Assembly: GCA_964464595.1 (NCBI GenBank)
Contig: CAYXGW010000001.1
Coordinates: forward strand, 62,001-126,000
DNA: 64,000 nt
Reading direction: 5' to 3'
DNA from: JADFJB01 sp964464595
Lineage (GTDB): Bacteria > Zhuqueibacterota > JdFR-76 > DREG01
A program made the position numbers and the translations under genes. Under the pieces are notes generated by a model that was given only the letters and a program-made list of their open reading frames with translations, did not search any database and had not been told where the DNA came from. This document shows, in pieces, positions 46,447-56,226 of this stretch (position 1 is the stretch's first letter; every line of letters begins with the position of its first letter).

Positions 46447-47607
46447 TCACGACTTAAGCCTAAATCCTAAAGCTTGTAGCTTTAAGAGCAACAACTTTCT
46501 GTTCTTTTGAACTTCGATTTGATAATTCCGAAATTCTCTCCGGATTGGGTAGTCATTTCGCAGCCTATCAAATTCAGCCGCTACATTTCTTCCGGATTCG
46601 ATCAATCTAGAACGCATTCTGGAATCATCTTTTTTTATGTCATAAGTATTTTTAACAATTTTGTGGAGGAATTCTAAATCGGGCAAATTTAAGTCATTGT
46701 ACTCCAATTGAGCATTATCCGGTTCAAGCAAAGAATCTTGCGGTTTCCATTTTGGCGTGAAGCCAAAATATTCACACACCTTTCGATAAATGATTTCCGT
46801 ACAATTTGTTTTTCCATCCAGGGAATATCCGGCAATGTGTGGAGTTGCGATAAAAACCTGGTTTAATAATTCAATATCAATATTGGGTTCGTTCTCCCAA
46901 ACATCAAGAATCGCTGCCGAAATATTTTTATTGGTTAATGCCTCTTTTAAAGCCAGATTAGCAACCACTGCTCCCCGGGAAGTGTTGATTAATAACGAAC
47001 CTGGTTGCAATTTAGACATTAACTCTTGGTCGAACAGATGGTTCGTTTTATATGATCCTGATTTGATTATCGGAACATGGATAGTAACAATATCACATTT
47101 TGCAATTTCGGTAAGGGGAAAGAAGTATCTTTCATTGGTTTTTTCAGCCAGAGGCGGATCGTTTTTTAAAACAGTTATTCCAAGGCCTTCCGCCATCCTG
47201 GCGACTAACCTGCCTATGTTACCTATGCCAACGATACCTAAGGAAAGATTGCTCAGCCTCTTACCCTGTTTAACCGCAAATTCCAAAATGGCTGCCATTA
47301 CATACTCAGCAACGGATTTTGCATTCCCTCCGGCTGCAAATGCAAACTGAATGTCATGGCTATTGAGATATTCCAAATCAACATGATCGGTACCAATTGT
47401 GGCGGAAGCGACCATTTTTACACGACTGGTTTCAAGCAAGTAACGATTTATTTGCGTTACGGAACGAGTAAGAAGCAAATCTGCATTCTTAAGATGTTCC
47501 TTAGAAATAGATCGCCCTGGTAAAAGAGTTAAATCACCAATATGGGAAAAGGCTGCTTTTACAAACGGAATTTTTTCATCAGCTACAATATGTATCATTG
47601 ATCCCAT
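46447..47607 (-). CDS. pdxB: 4-phosphoerythronate dehydrogenase
   Basis: The protein has 386 residues. The D-isomer 2-hydroxyacid dehydrogenase fold is shown by A-T-I-G-T-D-H-V-D near residue 70, NAD motif G-I-V-G-I-G-N-I-G near 123, the catalytic R-G-A-V-V-A-N region and A-T-P-H-I-A-G-Y-S near 253. The C-terminal dimerisation domain special to PdxB is present from about 285. It catalyses the second step of pyridoxal phosphate synthesis by the DXP-dependent route. M1 or M4 may be the start. Confidence 0.92.
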   Translation of the reverse strand: MGSMIHIVADEKIPFVKAAFSHIGDLTLLPGRSISKEHLKNADLLLTRSVTQINRYLLETSRVKMVASATIGTDHVDLEYLNSHDIQFAFAAGGNAKSVAEYVMAAILEFAVKQGKRLSNLSLGIVGIGNIGRLVARMAEGLGITVLKNDPPLAEKTNERYFFPLTEIAKCDIVTIHVPIIKSGSYKTNHLFDQELMSKLQPGSLLINTSRGAVVANLALKEALTNKNISAAILDVWENEPNIDIELLNQVFIATPHIAGYSLDGKTNCTEIIYRKVCEYFGFTPKWKPQDSLLEPDNAQLEYNDLNLPDLEFLHKIVKNTYDIKKDDSRMRSRLIESGRNVAAEFDRLRNDYPIRREFRNYQIEVQKNRKLLLLKLQALGFRLKS

Positions 47608-47724
47608 GACAATTTGCCAATATCTTTATCAAATAACTTGCAAATTTTCCTGATTCTATTAAGTTGCCAGGATAATTAGATCAAAAAAAATAATATGATA
47701 GTTAAAATGTATTGGAAAAACTAA

Positions 47725-48339
47725 ATGGCACAAGTTTTAAAGATTAATCCAATCAATCCGCAAACTCGGTTGATCTCAAAAGTGGTTGAGGTATTGGCTT
47801 CCGGCGGTGTAATTATTTATCCAACGGATACGGTTTATGGAATCGGTTGTGATATTTTTAATAAGAAGGCTATTCAGAAAATTTACCAGATAAAAGGAAA
47901 ATCATTCAAACAACCCTTAAGTTTTATTGTACCGAATTTAAAGCAAATCAGCCAATATGCTTTTGTATCCAATAAAGCGTATCGAATCATGCGTAAATTA
48001 CTTCCCGGGCCATACACATTTGTTCTACCCGCCTCAAGGTTGGTACCAAAGAAAATCTCCATATACAATAAAAAAACCGTTGGGATTCGTATACCCCATA
48101 ACCGGGTTTGCATGTCGATCCTGGAAGAATTTTCCAATCCTATCATCAGTACGAGTGCAAATATATCAGGAGAAGACGTACATATGGATCCATATGAAAT
48201 CCAGGAGACATTGGGGCATTCCATAGATCTAATTATTGACACTGGAATTCTAGGTCATTTGGCTTCTACTGTAGTCGATCTTACCCAAACAAATCCTGTT
48301 ATTCTGCGCCAGGGGAGCGGTGAATTTAACCTAATTTGA
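47725..48339 (+). CDS. tsaC: L-threonylcarbamoyladenylate synthase (YrdC/Sua5 family)
   Basis: The protein has 204 residues and only the YrdC domain, no Sua5 C-terminal extension. Motifs are G-G-V-I-I-Y-P-T-D-T-V-Y-G-I-G-C near residue 28, K-G-K-S-F-K-Q-P-L-S near 57, L-L-P-G-P-Y-T-F-V near 92, and S-T-S-A-N-I-S-G near 142. It makes the threonylcarbamoyl-AMP used for t6A modification of tRNA. Confidence 0.93.
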   Translation: MAQVLKINPINPQTRLISKVVEVLASGGVIIYPTDTVYGIGCDIFNKKAIQKIYQIKGKSFKQPLSFIVPNLKQISQYAFVSNKAYRIMRKLLPGPYTFVLPASRLVPKKISIYNKKTVGIRIPHNRVCMSILEEFSNPIISTSANISGEDVHMDPYEIQETLGHSIDLIIDTGILGHLASTVVDLTQTNPVILRQGSGEFNLI

Positions 48340-48584
48340 GCAAATTTACACCCCTGGATATTACTTTCAGGAATAACAATCCCACAATTGAAATTGCAAT
48401 TTTTAAATTATTGTAATGATTGGATATTTACTTGATGAATTCGATTTTTTAATTATATTTGTTGCTATTGTTTTTCTGGACACACCTAAAAGCATAAAAT
48501 ATATGCATTATCTATTTCTGTAAAACCTGTTCATCGACTTATTATATTCATTTGGAGACTCAGCGAAAATAGGAAGCATAATTT

Positions 48585-49004
48585 ATGATTGAAAAAAAAT
48601 TCAATATATTATTAATCGAGGACAATCCGGATCATGCCATGCTTATTCGTAGTATACTTTGCAAGTGTACTCAAGTTGCAAAAGTGCAGATTGTAAGTGA
48701 TGGTCAACAGGCTATTAATTTGCTAAAAGATACGGGCAAATCAACGCTACCTGATTTGGTCATTCTAGATATTAAATTACCAAAGGTAAGTGGTTTCGAA
48801 GTGTTAAGTATTTATAAAAACAATGAACGATCTTGTCATATCCCGATTATCGTACTAAGTACATCCGGTATCGACAGGGATAAAACCAAGGCCATGGCAT
48901 TGGGAGCAGATTATTACCTGATAAAACCCAATGATTTTCAAATATTACATAAACAGTTTTGCTCTATTCTCTCAAAGATTTCTGATAGTGTAATAGTTTC
49001 CTAA
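48585..49004 (+). CDS. Single-domain response regulator (Rcp1-like)
   Basis: The protein has 139 residues and only a receiver domain: E-D-N-P-D-H near residue 12, phospho-acceptor D in V-I-L-D-I-K-L-P-K near 63, and K in Y-L-I-K-P-N near 115. This subfamily usually answers a hybrid or phytochrome-like kinase encoded elsewhere; no kinase lies next to it. No output domain. Confidence 0.92.
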   Translation: MIEKKFNILLIEDNPDHAMLIRSILCKCTQVAKVQIVSDGQQAINLLKDTGKSTLPDLVILDIKLPKVSGFEVLSIYKNNERSCHIPIIVLSTSGIDRDKTKAMALGADYYLIKPNDFQILHKQFCSILSKISDSVIVS

Positions 49005-49088
49005 ACCAAATTATTCAACGCTAAATCCAAACTTTTAGTATTTTTTTATAGAAGTTATATTTAGCTTTTATTAAATACCCATTCATAT

Positions 49089-50129
49089 CTACTCTTTAAT
49101 TCCGCTCATTAAAATACTAATTGGCTTCCATCGCTCTACATTTCCTGTTACGATTTTAATGGAAGCAGCAATTGGAACTGCGAGCACCATTCCAACGATT
49201 CCCCATAGAAAACCCCAGAAAATCAAAAATAAAATAACAATCAATGGACTCAGATCCAAGCTCTTGCCCATCAATTTCGGTTCTAAAATATTTCCCATTG
49301 ACAATTGAACAACTATTAGCGAGATTCCAATCCATAATGGGTAAAGTAATGAATCAAATTGCAGGAATGACAAAAGTATGGGCGGAATAATTGCAATGAT
49401 GGATCCAACGTTGGGGACAAAGTTGAGTAAGAATGTGAGTAGCCCGAAAACAATAGCGAGATCGACATCAAATAGCAGTAAAATACCAGTTACCAATACT
49501 CCTGTTATGAAACTAATAAGTGTTTTTGTGACAAGATAACGTTGAATCTGTGAATTGATATTTGTAATTGCCGCCATGATCTCATTCGATTTCTTATCCT
49601 CAAATGCTCGGTTAATTCTGATGATCAAATACTCTTTTCCCAATAATACATAGATCATAAAGATTAAGACTAAAAATACATTTCCCAGGAAGGAAAAAAT
49701 CGATCCCAAGCTGCTGGAAACGAACGATGGCAGGGAAAGTTCTTGAATTGCCTTAGCCCAATCTATCTCTTTGATAAAGTTATTTAAATCTTCCAATGGT
49801 ATGTTAAAGAGATTTAGAGCGCTGTGAAATAAAGCAACAACTTTACTTTCGTATATCGGATATTCTGTGGAAAATGAACTCGCCCCGGCATATACCGAGA
49901 TGCCAAGCAAGATCAAAGTTGTAAAGGCAATGATCAACACCAAAATCACAGCTAACGGTTTGGGAAATTTCAAACGTCTGAAACCGAACATCAACGGCTC
50001 GAAAAGGACTGCAAGAAAAATTGCGACAAAAAATGGCCGTAAAATGTTCCTTAAAAGATAGCAGACAAAAGCAAAAACCACGACAGCTAAAATTCCTAAC
50101 AATACAGGTGAGTTTTTGGGTTCTTTCAT
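49089..50129 (-). CDS. AI-2E family transporter (membrane permease)
   Basis: The protein has 346 residues and about eight hydrophobic segments. The family pattern includes P-F-F-V-A-I-F-L-A near residue 31, F-V-P-N-V-G-S-I-I-A-I-I-P-P near 238 and L-V-V-Q-L-S-M-G-N-I-L-E-P-K-L-M-G near 268. Despite the name, many members move other small molecules or ions, so the substrate is open. Confidence 0.92.
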   Translation of the reverse strand: MKEPKNSPVLLGILAVVVFAFVCYLLRNILRPFFVAIFLAVLFEPLMFGFRRLKFPKPLAVILVLIIAFTTLILLGISVYAGASSFSTEYPIYESKVVALFHSALNLFNIPLEDLNNFIKEIDWAKAIQELSLPSFVSSSLGSIFSFLGNVFLVLIFMIYVLLGKEYLIIRINRAFEDKKSNEIMAAITNINSQIQRYLVTKTLISFITGVLVTGILLLFDVDLAIVFGLLTFLLNFVPNVGSIIAIIPPILLSFLQFDSLLYPLWIGISLIVVQLSMGNILEPKLMGKSLDLSPLIVILFLIFWGFLWGIVGMVLAVPIAASIKIVTGNVERWKPISILMSGIKE

Positions 50130-50214
50130 AAATGTACCTGAATTAAATTAAGATTAAATTCACGAATATTAGGATTATAGAAGATATGCCCGGTAAAATT
50201 AGCATTTCAAATAC

Positions 50215-50949
50215 CTAATTGAACTTCCTGTTCAAAACGTTTTGTAAGCGGTCCGGACGATCGGTTATTAAACCATCCACTCCCATTTTGATAAACCGCT
50301 TCATCTTCGTCTCCTGATTAACAGTCCAGACTATGATCTTTTTCCCTGCACGATGAATGTGCGAAATCAAATCACGGTCTGCAATCGTAGCATGGCAAAT
50401 GAAGGCATCAAATACACCATTTTCCAAATTTGGTGGAATACCCGAATGAGTAATCAACCCGGTTGTCATGTTAGAATTAATTTCCAAAACACGATTGACA
50501 GATTTCGGATCAAATGAAGTGATCATACAGTCATCTACGAATTCTTCTTCTTCTAGAACCTGCACAACCCAGTCAGCCAGGTTTTTCTGCTTCGAGGATA
50601 ATTTGATCTCAATATTTAATTTCAATCGATTTCGAACTTGATCGATAACTTCTCTTAATGTGGGAATTCTTTCCGAAGAAAATTTTGAATGAAACCAGGA
50701 GCCGGCATCCAGTTTTGCAACTTTGTTCCAATCATGGTTCCATATTTTGCCGGATTCGTTTGTTGTCCTGTTTAGGGACATATCATGCAATAAAACCACC
50801 TGTTCATCTCGAGTAAGATGAACATCGATTTCAGCATAATCCGCACCAAATTCTATAGCCAGTTCCAGGGCGGATAATGTGTTTTCCGGCGCAAGGCCTG
50901 AAGCACCACGGTGTGCCATTGCAACAAAGTTGGAATTCGAATTATTCAA
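50215..50949 (-). CDS. Glycerophosphodiester phosphodiesterase
   Basis: The protein has 244 residues. GDPD motifs H-R-G-A-S-G-L-A-P-E-N-T near residue 13 and E-I-D-V-H-L-T-R-D near 39 provide the metal-binding Glu and Asp and the catalytic His; the second His is in V-V-L-L-H-D. No signal peptide. It releases glycerol-3-phosphate from phospholipid head-group esters in the cytoplasm. Confidence 0.95.
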   Translation of the reverse strand: MNNSNSNFVAMAHRGASGLAPENTLSALELAIEFGADYAEIDVHLTRDEQVVLLHDMSLNRTTNESGKIWNHDWNKVAKLDAGSWFHSKFSSERIPTLREVIDQVRNRLKLNIEIKLSSKQKNLADWVVQVLEEEEFVDDCMITSFDPKSVNRVLEINSNMTTGLITHSGIPPNLENGVFDAFICHATIADRDLISHIHRAGKKIIVWTVNQETKMKRFIKMGVDGLITDRPDRLQNVLNRKFN

Positions 50950-51074
50950 ATGAATATATCTGTAGATCAGGATGATGATTTAATGGTAGAACCTTGAATC
51001 CATTTTCTAAGGAAAGCAATTATGAATTGAGACTAATGGCAATAAAATTTCTTATACTTTTAACTTTAAATGTA

Positions 51075-52190
51075 TTATTTCAACACTTCTTCGATATCCG
51101 TAAATTCAAGATCAAACGCTTCGGCGACATTTTCATAAGTAACTTTTCCGAAAACCACATTTGCTCCTTTTCTAATTTCCATATTTTCCAAAATAGCTTT
51201 TTTGTACCCCAGGTTGGCAATTTCAACAGCATACGGCAAAGTTGCGTTGGTTAGTGCCATTGTGGAAGTAATTGGAACAGCACCTGGCATATTCGCGACA
51301 CAATAATGAATGACTCCATCAATTTCATATACAGGGTCCTGATGTGTGGTTGGTTTTGAGGTTTCCAGAGAACCACCCTGGTCAATGGCGACATCCACAA
51401 TAACTGCACCTTTTTTCATTTTTTTAATTAGTTCACGAGTAATTAATTTAGGCGCTTTAGCTCCAGGGATCAATACACCACTCACTAATAAATCCGCTAT
51501 TTGTGAAAGTTCCCTAACGGTTTCCGGATTTGACATGATCGGAATTACATTTTTTGGCATTACATCGCTCAAGTATCGCAACCTGGACAAATTAACATCC
51601 AGGATGTAAACTCTTGCGCCTAAACCGGCTGCCATTTTCGCAGCATTGGTTCCGACAACCCCCCCTCCAATCACCACTACGACGGCGGGTTCTACACCTG
51701 GTACACCACCCAGCATAATACCACGTCCACCCCGTGGCTTTTCGAGAAATGTAGCACCTGCCTGAATAGATAAACGTCCCGCAACCTCACTCATCGGGGT
51801 TAAAAGTGGCAATTCTCCTTTTTCATTTTCTATTGTTTCATACGCAATAGCGATACACTTGGAATCAATTACAGCTCGGGTAAGTTCCTCTGAAGCTGCA
51901 AAGTGAAAATATGTAAATATGATCTGCCCTTCCCGCATTAAAGGGTATTCCTGTGGCAAGGGTTCCTTTACTTTCATCACCATATCTGCACGATCGTAAA
52001 TTTCTTTGGCAATATTACAGATTTCAGCGCCGGCAGACTGGTATAGATCATTCGGAAATGAGATTCCGTCACCCGCATGCGTTTCTACAATAACATCATG
52101 ACCATTTTGCTTTAGCAGTTCAACTCCTGCAGGTACTAAAGATACACGGTTTTCATCAGGCTTAATTTCTTTCAATACCCCGACTCGCAT
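51075..52190 (-). CDS. ald: Alanine dehydrogenase
   Basis: The protein has 371 residues. Substrate-binding K-E-I-K-P-D-E-N-R-V and M-V-M-K-V-K-E-P are near the N-terminus, F-H-F-A-A near 95, the NAD motif V-I-G-G-G-V-V-G-T-N-A near 173, and D-Q-G-G-S near 270. It interconverts L-alanine and pyruvate plus ammonia with NAD. Length is normal. AGGAGGTAAC lies before the ATG on this strand. Confidence 0.96.
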   Translation of the reverse strand: MRVGVLKEIKPDENRVSLVPAGVELLKQNGHDVIVETHAGDGISFPNDLYQSAGAEICNIAKEIYDRADMVMKVKEPLPQEYPLMREGQIIFTYFHFAASEELTRAVIDSKCIAIAYETIENEKGELPLLTPMSEVAGRLSIQAGATFLEKPRGGRGIMLGGVPGVEPAVVVVIGGGVVGTNAAKMAAGLGARVYILDVNLSRLRYLSDVMPKNVIPIMSNPETVRELSQIADLLVSGVLIPGAKAPKLITRELIKKMKKGAVIVDVAIDQGGSLETSKPTTHQDPVYEIDGVIHYCVANMPGAVPITSTMALTNATLPYAVEIANLGYKKAILENMEIRKGANVVFGKVTYENVAEAFDLEFTDIEEVLK

Positions 52191-52569
52191 GTTACCTCCT
52201 TGGCTTTGTTCACTTCCTGTTGGTTTTCCTAATTTTTTTTATATTTAAATTTTGGAACAATATAGGGATTTTTTAATGTACTAACAAACATATTGATAAC
52301 TAAAGATAGTTCTCACTAACTTTTTGCTAATTGATATTCATTGAATTTGAATAAATCAGCCCAATTTCCAAGTCGATTAATTGTAAAAGTATTTCTTGAT
52401 TTTTTCAATTAGTCTTTTCATATTAACCAACTACAAAAAATTTTAGAGGTATTCCTGAGGATCTATTTCAAGTTGGTTTAGTTTATATCAACTATGTTTT
52501 TTAAAGCAAAATATAAATATAATCCTTTTTGCATAACTAATGTTTCAATTGGATTGGAGGATTTATCTA
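52191..52569. other. 379-bp region between divergent genes
   Basis: AT-rich, no gene seen. It should hold the promoters for ald (minus) and the cytochrome operon (plus), plus the ribosome binding site TTGGAGGA at about 52553-52560 that sets the start of the cytochrome gene. Confidence 0.6.
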
Positions 52570-53007
52570 ATGACCCGAATTGGCTCTATTCTTGTAATGG
52601 TGTTTCTTGCTCTCATAGGATGTGAAGGAAAAATCATAACTGAAGCTGATTTAGCAAATGAGAATAACAACAACAATGGTTCTCCAGCACTAACCTTTGC
52701 GGAAATTCAAACCCAGGTTTTTACACCAAGCTGTGCTACAAGCGGATGCCATACAGGCGCAAATCCCCAATTCGGGTTAAACCTTTCAGCAGGTTTAGCT
52801 TATTCGAATATTGTAAATGTAAATAGCATTGGGAACCCTGCACTAAAATTAATCGAGCCTGGCAATAGTGCGGATAGTTATTTAATCAGGAAAATGAGAG
52901 GGCAAAACATCTCTGGTAATCGTATGCCAAATGGCAGACCGGCGCTTTCAAATTCGATTATCAATTCTATTGCTGATTGGGTTGATGCCGGCGCTCTCAA
53001 TAATTAA
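52570..53007 (+). CDS. Cytochrome c-like lipoprotein
   Basis: The protein has 145 residues from ATG at 52570, chosen because TTGGAGGA precedes it and the lipobox A-L-I-G-C then falls at the expected place. The heme site is an unusual C-A-T-S-G-C-H, four residues between the two cysteines instead of two. Later M-R-G-Q-N and R-M-P-N-G are like the distal Met region of cytochrome c. An electron carrier on the periplasmic side is likely. It starts a three-gene group with YceI and DUF5777. Confidence 0.75.
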   Translation: MTRIGSILVMVFLALIGCEGKIITEADLANENNNNNGSPALTFAEIQTQVFTPSCATSGCHTGANPQFGLNLSAGLAYSNIVNVNSIGNPALKLIEPGNSADSYLIRKMRGQNISGNRMPNGRPALSNSIINSIADWVDAGALNN

Positions 53008-53065
53008 TTGGACTCTTAATCCTATAATTAACGAACTATTTAATAACCAAAAAGGGAAAGTTATA

Positions 53066-53653
53066 ATGAGAAAATATTTATTGGCAGCATTCATTTTGAC
53101 TTTTTCAAACCTTGCCATCGCTGATGAATTGCATGTAGACAAATCAAAAAAGAACCATGTACAATTCACTGCAAAAGCGCCCTCTTTTCTATCTTTAGCT
53201 CCTGTAGTTGGTAGCTTTGATGGAACTACTGAAAAGATTGATGGCTACGTTTTCTGGACCGGGGATGATATGAAATCAGACAGCGAAATATTTTTTGAGG
53301 TGGATTTGAATTCACTCGACACAGGAATTGGTTTGAGAAACAGGCATATGCGAGAGAATTATCTTGAGACCGATGAATATCCATATGCAAAGTACTCTGC
53401 AAAAATCACCAAAGTTGATAAAGATTCTACAGGTTTATTGATCACAGTTAATGGAAAAATGACCATCCATGGTGTTGAAAGAGAACTAGAGACAATAGGA
53501 AAAGTTATCGTGGATGGGGATAGTTACAAAGTTAGCTACGTAATCCCTTTAAAATTATCGGATTACAAAATCAATCGTGGTGCGATTTTTAAAATTAGCG
53601 ATGATGTTAAATTAACTTTGGATTTCTATTTGAAAAAAATCAAAAAAGAATAA
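53066..53653 (+). CDS. YceI-family periplasmic protein
   Basis: The protein has 195 residues from ATG at 53066, with AAAGGGAAAG upstream; longer in-frame starts would hide the signal peptide M-R-K-Y-L-L-A-A-F. The YceI lipocalin-like fold is shown by S-F-D-G-T-T-E-K-I-D-G-Y, L-D-T-G-I-G-L-R-N-R-H-M-R and M-T-I-H-G-V-E-R-E. Members bind polyisoprenoid or other lipids. It follows the cytochrome gene by about 60 bases and the barrel protein follows by 12. Confidence 0.92.
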   Translation: MRKYLLAAFILTFSNLAIADELHVDKSKKNHVQFTAKAPSFLSLAPVVGSFDGTTEKIDGYVFWTGDDMKSDSEIFFEVDLNSLDTGIGLRNRHMRENYLETDEYPYAKYSAKITKVDKDSTGLLITVNGKMTIHGVERELETIGKVIVDGDSYKVSYVIPLKLSDYKINRGAIFKISDDVKLTLDFYLKKIKKE

Positions 53654-53665
53654 TTTGGAGGACCT

Positions 53666-54526
53666 GTGAAAAGACTTTTACTTTTTGCCATTATTATTTC
53701 GATTTTACCACTAAGCCTAATGGCTCAGCAACGGAATCCCCGTTGGAAGCGGACTGAAGCCCCCGTAAAGCTTGATCTTCGTTTATTCCATTCCCCCCAT
53801 GCTTTAAATTTACCAACCGCGGAAACCTTGCAAAAGGGCGATCTTGAAATCGAAATCTCCCACAGGTTCCTCCCTCCCCTGTCCGCAGGTGTTGATCAGT
53901 TGTATGGAATCGATGGCCCTATCAACAATCGGTTTGCACTTGGGTATGCCCCTTCCGATAGAATGGTGATAACACTTGCCAGAAGCAACACCAACGACAA
54001 TCTCGATTTTTCAATTAAGCATAAAACCATACAAATCCACAGTGAATCTCTACCTACTGAAATTGGCTTTTTGGGCGGAATCGGTTGGAATATGGAAGTC
54101 TTTGGTGCAAACGGCAAGCGCTCAAGAACAGATTCCAAGAATTTCCAGTTTTACGGTCAATTAATTGCAAATAGCTTATTGAATAAGCACTTTGGTGTTG
54201 GGGTTGTGCTTTCTCAACTAGGAAACAGCCGATATTTCGGGGAAGAAACGTTGAGCACAACCGCAATAGGCGGTTATATTGGTTATTTTTCGTTTAACCG
54301 GTGGAATTTTATCGCCGAATGGAACCAGACTATTGATGGCTATAAAGTTCATTCCAATTCTTTGGCTATGGGTTTCGAATTGGAAACCGGCGGTCATATT
54401 TTTAAAATACTTGTCGGGAATAGCGCTGCTATGAATCCCTCACAGTTCCTGGCAGGAGCGGACCTCAGTCCAGATATGAATAACTGGCGCCTGGGTTTTA
54501 TGATTACACGGTTGCTAAAGATTTGA
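53666..54526 (+). CDS. DUF5777-family outer-membrane beta-barrel-like protein
   Basis: The protein has 286 residues. The start is GTG with TTGGAGGA upstream. A signal peptide ends L-M-A-Q, and then alternating beta strands follow, including I-S-H-R-F-L-P-P-L, N-R-F-A-L-G-Y-A-P and G-G-Y-I-G-Y-F-S. It matches the DUF5777 family seen beside YceI and cytochrome genes in Bacteroidota. Function unknown; this conserved trio probably works in one envelope process. Confidence 0.85.
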   Translation: MKRLLLFAIIISILPLSLMAQQRNPRWKRTEAPVKLDLRLFHSPHALNLPTAETLQKGDLEIEISHRFLPPLSAGVDQLYGIDGPINNRFALGYAPSDRMVITLARSNTNDNLDFSIKHKTIQIHSESLPTEIGFLGGIGWNMEVFGANGKRSRTDSKNFQFYGQLIANSLLNKHFGVGVVLSQLGNSRYFGEETLSTTAIGGYIGYFSFNRWNFIAEWNQTIDGYKVHSNSLAMGFELETGGHIFKILVGNSAAMNPSQFLAGADLSPDMNNWRLGFMITRLLKI

Positions 54527-54780
54527 TATCTTGTGTAATCATTCTAATTAGTTAGTTAATTCATAAACTCCAGTTTAAGCCTCAATTATACTTAGTCGTA
54601 ATTCTGGAACAATCCTGTCAGAAATAATCTAAAAAGCTACAAAATTAAGTATAGAATAAAGAGCCAAATAGATTCCTCCTGAATGACATTACGGATAAAC
54701 ATGAATTATCCAGGCAAATAAATTGAAGTTGATTTCGGAAATATGGTATCAATTACAAACACTTATTTGTTTGATAAATA

Positions 54781-55449
54781 TTACGGGTGCAAAGCCATAT
54801 TCGGTACTGTAATTCGAATATACGGTTTCTTAGAGCCTTGAATTTCATAACTTGTTTTGAACTCGTTTCCCCATCGTGTAGAAGTAGCTTGTTCCTCTTT
54901 CCTTGCAGCATCATCAAGTAATATGATGCTATTAGGTTTTAGCTTTTTCCTCATTATCGGTAGCAAGCCATATCGACCTCCCCTTGTTTCTCTCGGAGGA
55001 CCATCGCAGATAACCATGTCAAACTTGTCCGGCATCGAGTTAAAAGGAGGATCATACCAGGAAAATTCACCATAATCTTTCAGGGGTTTTATGCATAAAC
55101 AGACTGAATTAATTTGATATTTTTTTAGATAATTTCTTGTCCTGTCACCCCATGCTTGGCTGTGTTCAAGCGACCAAATTGTGTTTCCTGACTTCTGCAT
55201 TATTACTCCCACAAGAATTGTCGTTAATCCCGAGCCACATTCTAAAATGGAACCATTACACTCCAATGCATGCTTCAAACAACAAATCAAATACTCATCT
55301 AAAGCAGACCATCTCTGGTTGCCCCAGCCGTAGATCAAATCGAAAATCACCTTATTTTTCGTTTTTATAACTCCTTCAGGATCTCTCAAAAATTTCCTCA
55401 TGGCATGCCAGAAAATGGTATTACGATAAAGTTTTGTCAGTTTACTCAT
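54781..55449 (-). CDS. Class I SAM-dependent methyltransferase-like protein
   Basis: The protein has 222 residues. The Rossmann motif I is I-L-E-C-G-S-G-L-T-T near residue 72, a motif-II-like W-S-L-E-H near 95, and D-M-V-I-C-D-G-P-P near 145 corresponds to motif IV. No clear specificity. Stands alone between two convergent or unrelated genes. Confidence 0.75.
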   Translation of the reverse strand: MSKLTKLYRNTIFWHAMRKFLRDPEGVIKTKNKVIFDLIYGWGNQRWSALDEYLICCLKHALECNGSILECGSGLTTILVGVIMQKSGNTIWSLEHSQAWGDRTRNYLKKYQINSVCLCIKPLKDYGEFSWYDPPFNSMPDKFDMVICDGPPRETRGGRYGLLPIMRKKLKPNSIILLDDAARKEEQATSTRWGNEFKTSYEIQGSKKPYIRITVPNMALHP

Positions 55450-55749
55450 TTCAAAAAAAGAATCCTTCTCATAAAACGAATACTAATTTTAAATACTTCT
55501 CTTATTATAATCAAGGGTTTTGAAGTTTTACACTTGAATTTTAAGCTTCAAAGTAATTCCTTGATACTTTTGGTGAAACATATTAATGATCTAAACAAAT
55601 ATCTTGACATTCGTTGTTTATATGCAGCCGTATTTGAGGATTATATAGTTAGCTATTCTTTCAGTTAGCAGTTTTTCTTTGCAAGTCAACGGAAAAAATG
55701 TAATATTTGGGCACTTATGAAGAAATCATAGAATAACTTAGGCAACACT
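55450..55749. other. 300-bp region with a sequence shared with 58290-58360
   Basis: No supported gene. TATTAATGATC and AAATATCTTGACA at 55580-55607, and AATCATAGAATAA near 55725, reappear in the same order upstream of the gene at 58410. It probably contains the promoter of the small membrane protein at 55750. Confidence 0.5.
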
Positions 55750-56175
55750 ATGCAATCAACAGTCATCAAGGTTCTGATTACGATCTTCGTCCTGGTTCAT
55801 TTGGTTGGAAACATTTGGCATGGAGATGCGCACACAACTCTTGAAATTGCACTTTCTGGCATCAAGATCGCTTTCGTAATCGTAGTTATTCTCATCGGTC
55901 CTATTTTAGGCGGCATTCTTATTTGGGCTCGGCACGCTGTCTTAGGATCTTGGATCGTTGGCATGTCCATGATAGGTTCCGTTGTCTTTAGCGTATATCA
56001 CCACTACGTACTTATATCACCTGACAACATCGAGCATCTTCCTCCTGGCACTCCCGAGGCACACACACACTTTTCCAGCAGCGCCGAATTCATTGCACTG
56101 GTTGCCCTTGTCGCAGCATTATTGGCATTCTATGCAGCAGGCAAACTACATTCGAACGGCTCACGTATCGCCTAA
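55750..56175 (+). CDS. Small membrane protein of unknown function
   Basis: The protein has 141 residues with four predicted hydrophobic segments and a His-rich loop (V-Y-H-H-Y, then T-P-E-A-H-T-H). H-L-V-G-N-I-W-H-G-D-A-H in the first segment suggests metal or heme binding, but I do not recognise the family. It is unrelated in sequence to the T9SS gene downstream. Confidence 0.65.
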   Translation: MQSTVIKVLITIFVLVHLVGNIWHGDAHTTLEIALSGIKIAFVIVVILIGPILGGILIWARHAVLGSWIVGMSMIGSVVFSVYHHYVLISPDNIEHLPPGTPEAHTHFSSSAEFIALVALVAALLAFYAAGKLHSNGSRIA

Positions 56176-56226
56176 CGAAAAAGCGTTCGCACTCGATCCT
56201 AATTTTATGGAGGTTTTAACATAGAA

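Noticed and set aside
46283..46510. 75-codon plus-strand frame after the tRNAs
   Set aside because: Phe/Ser-rich translation of T-rich DNA overlapping the end of pdxB; no support.
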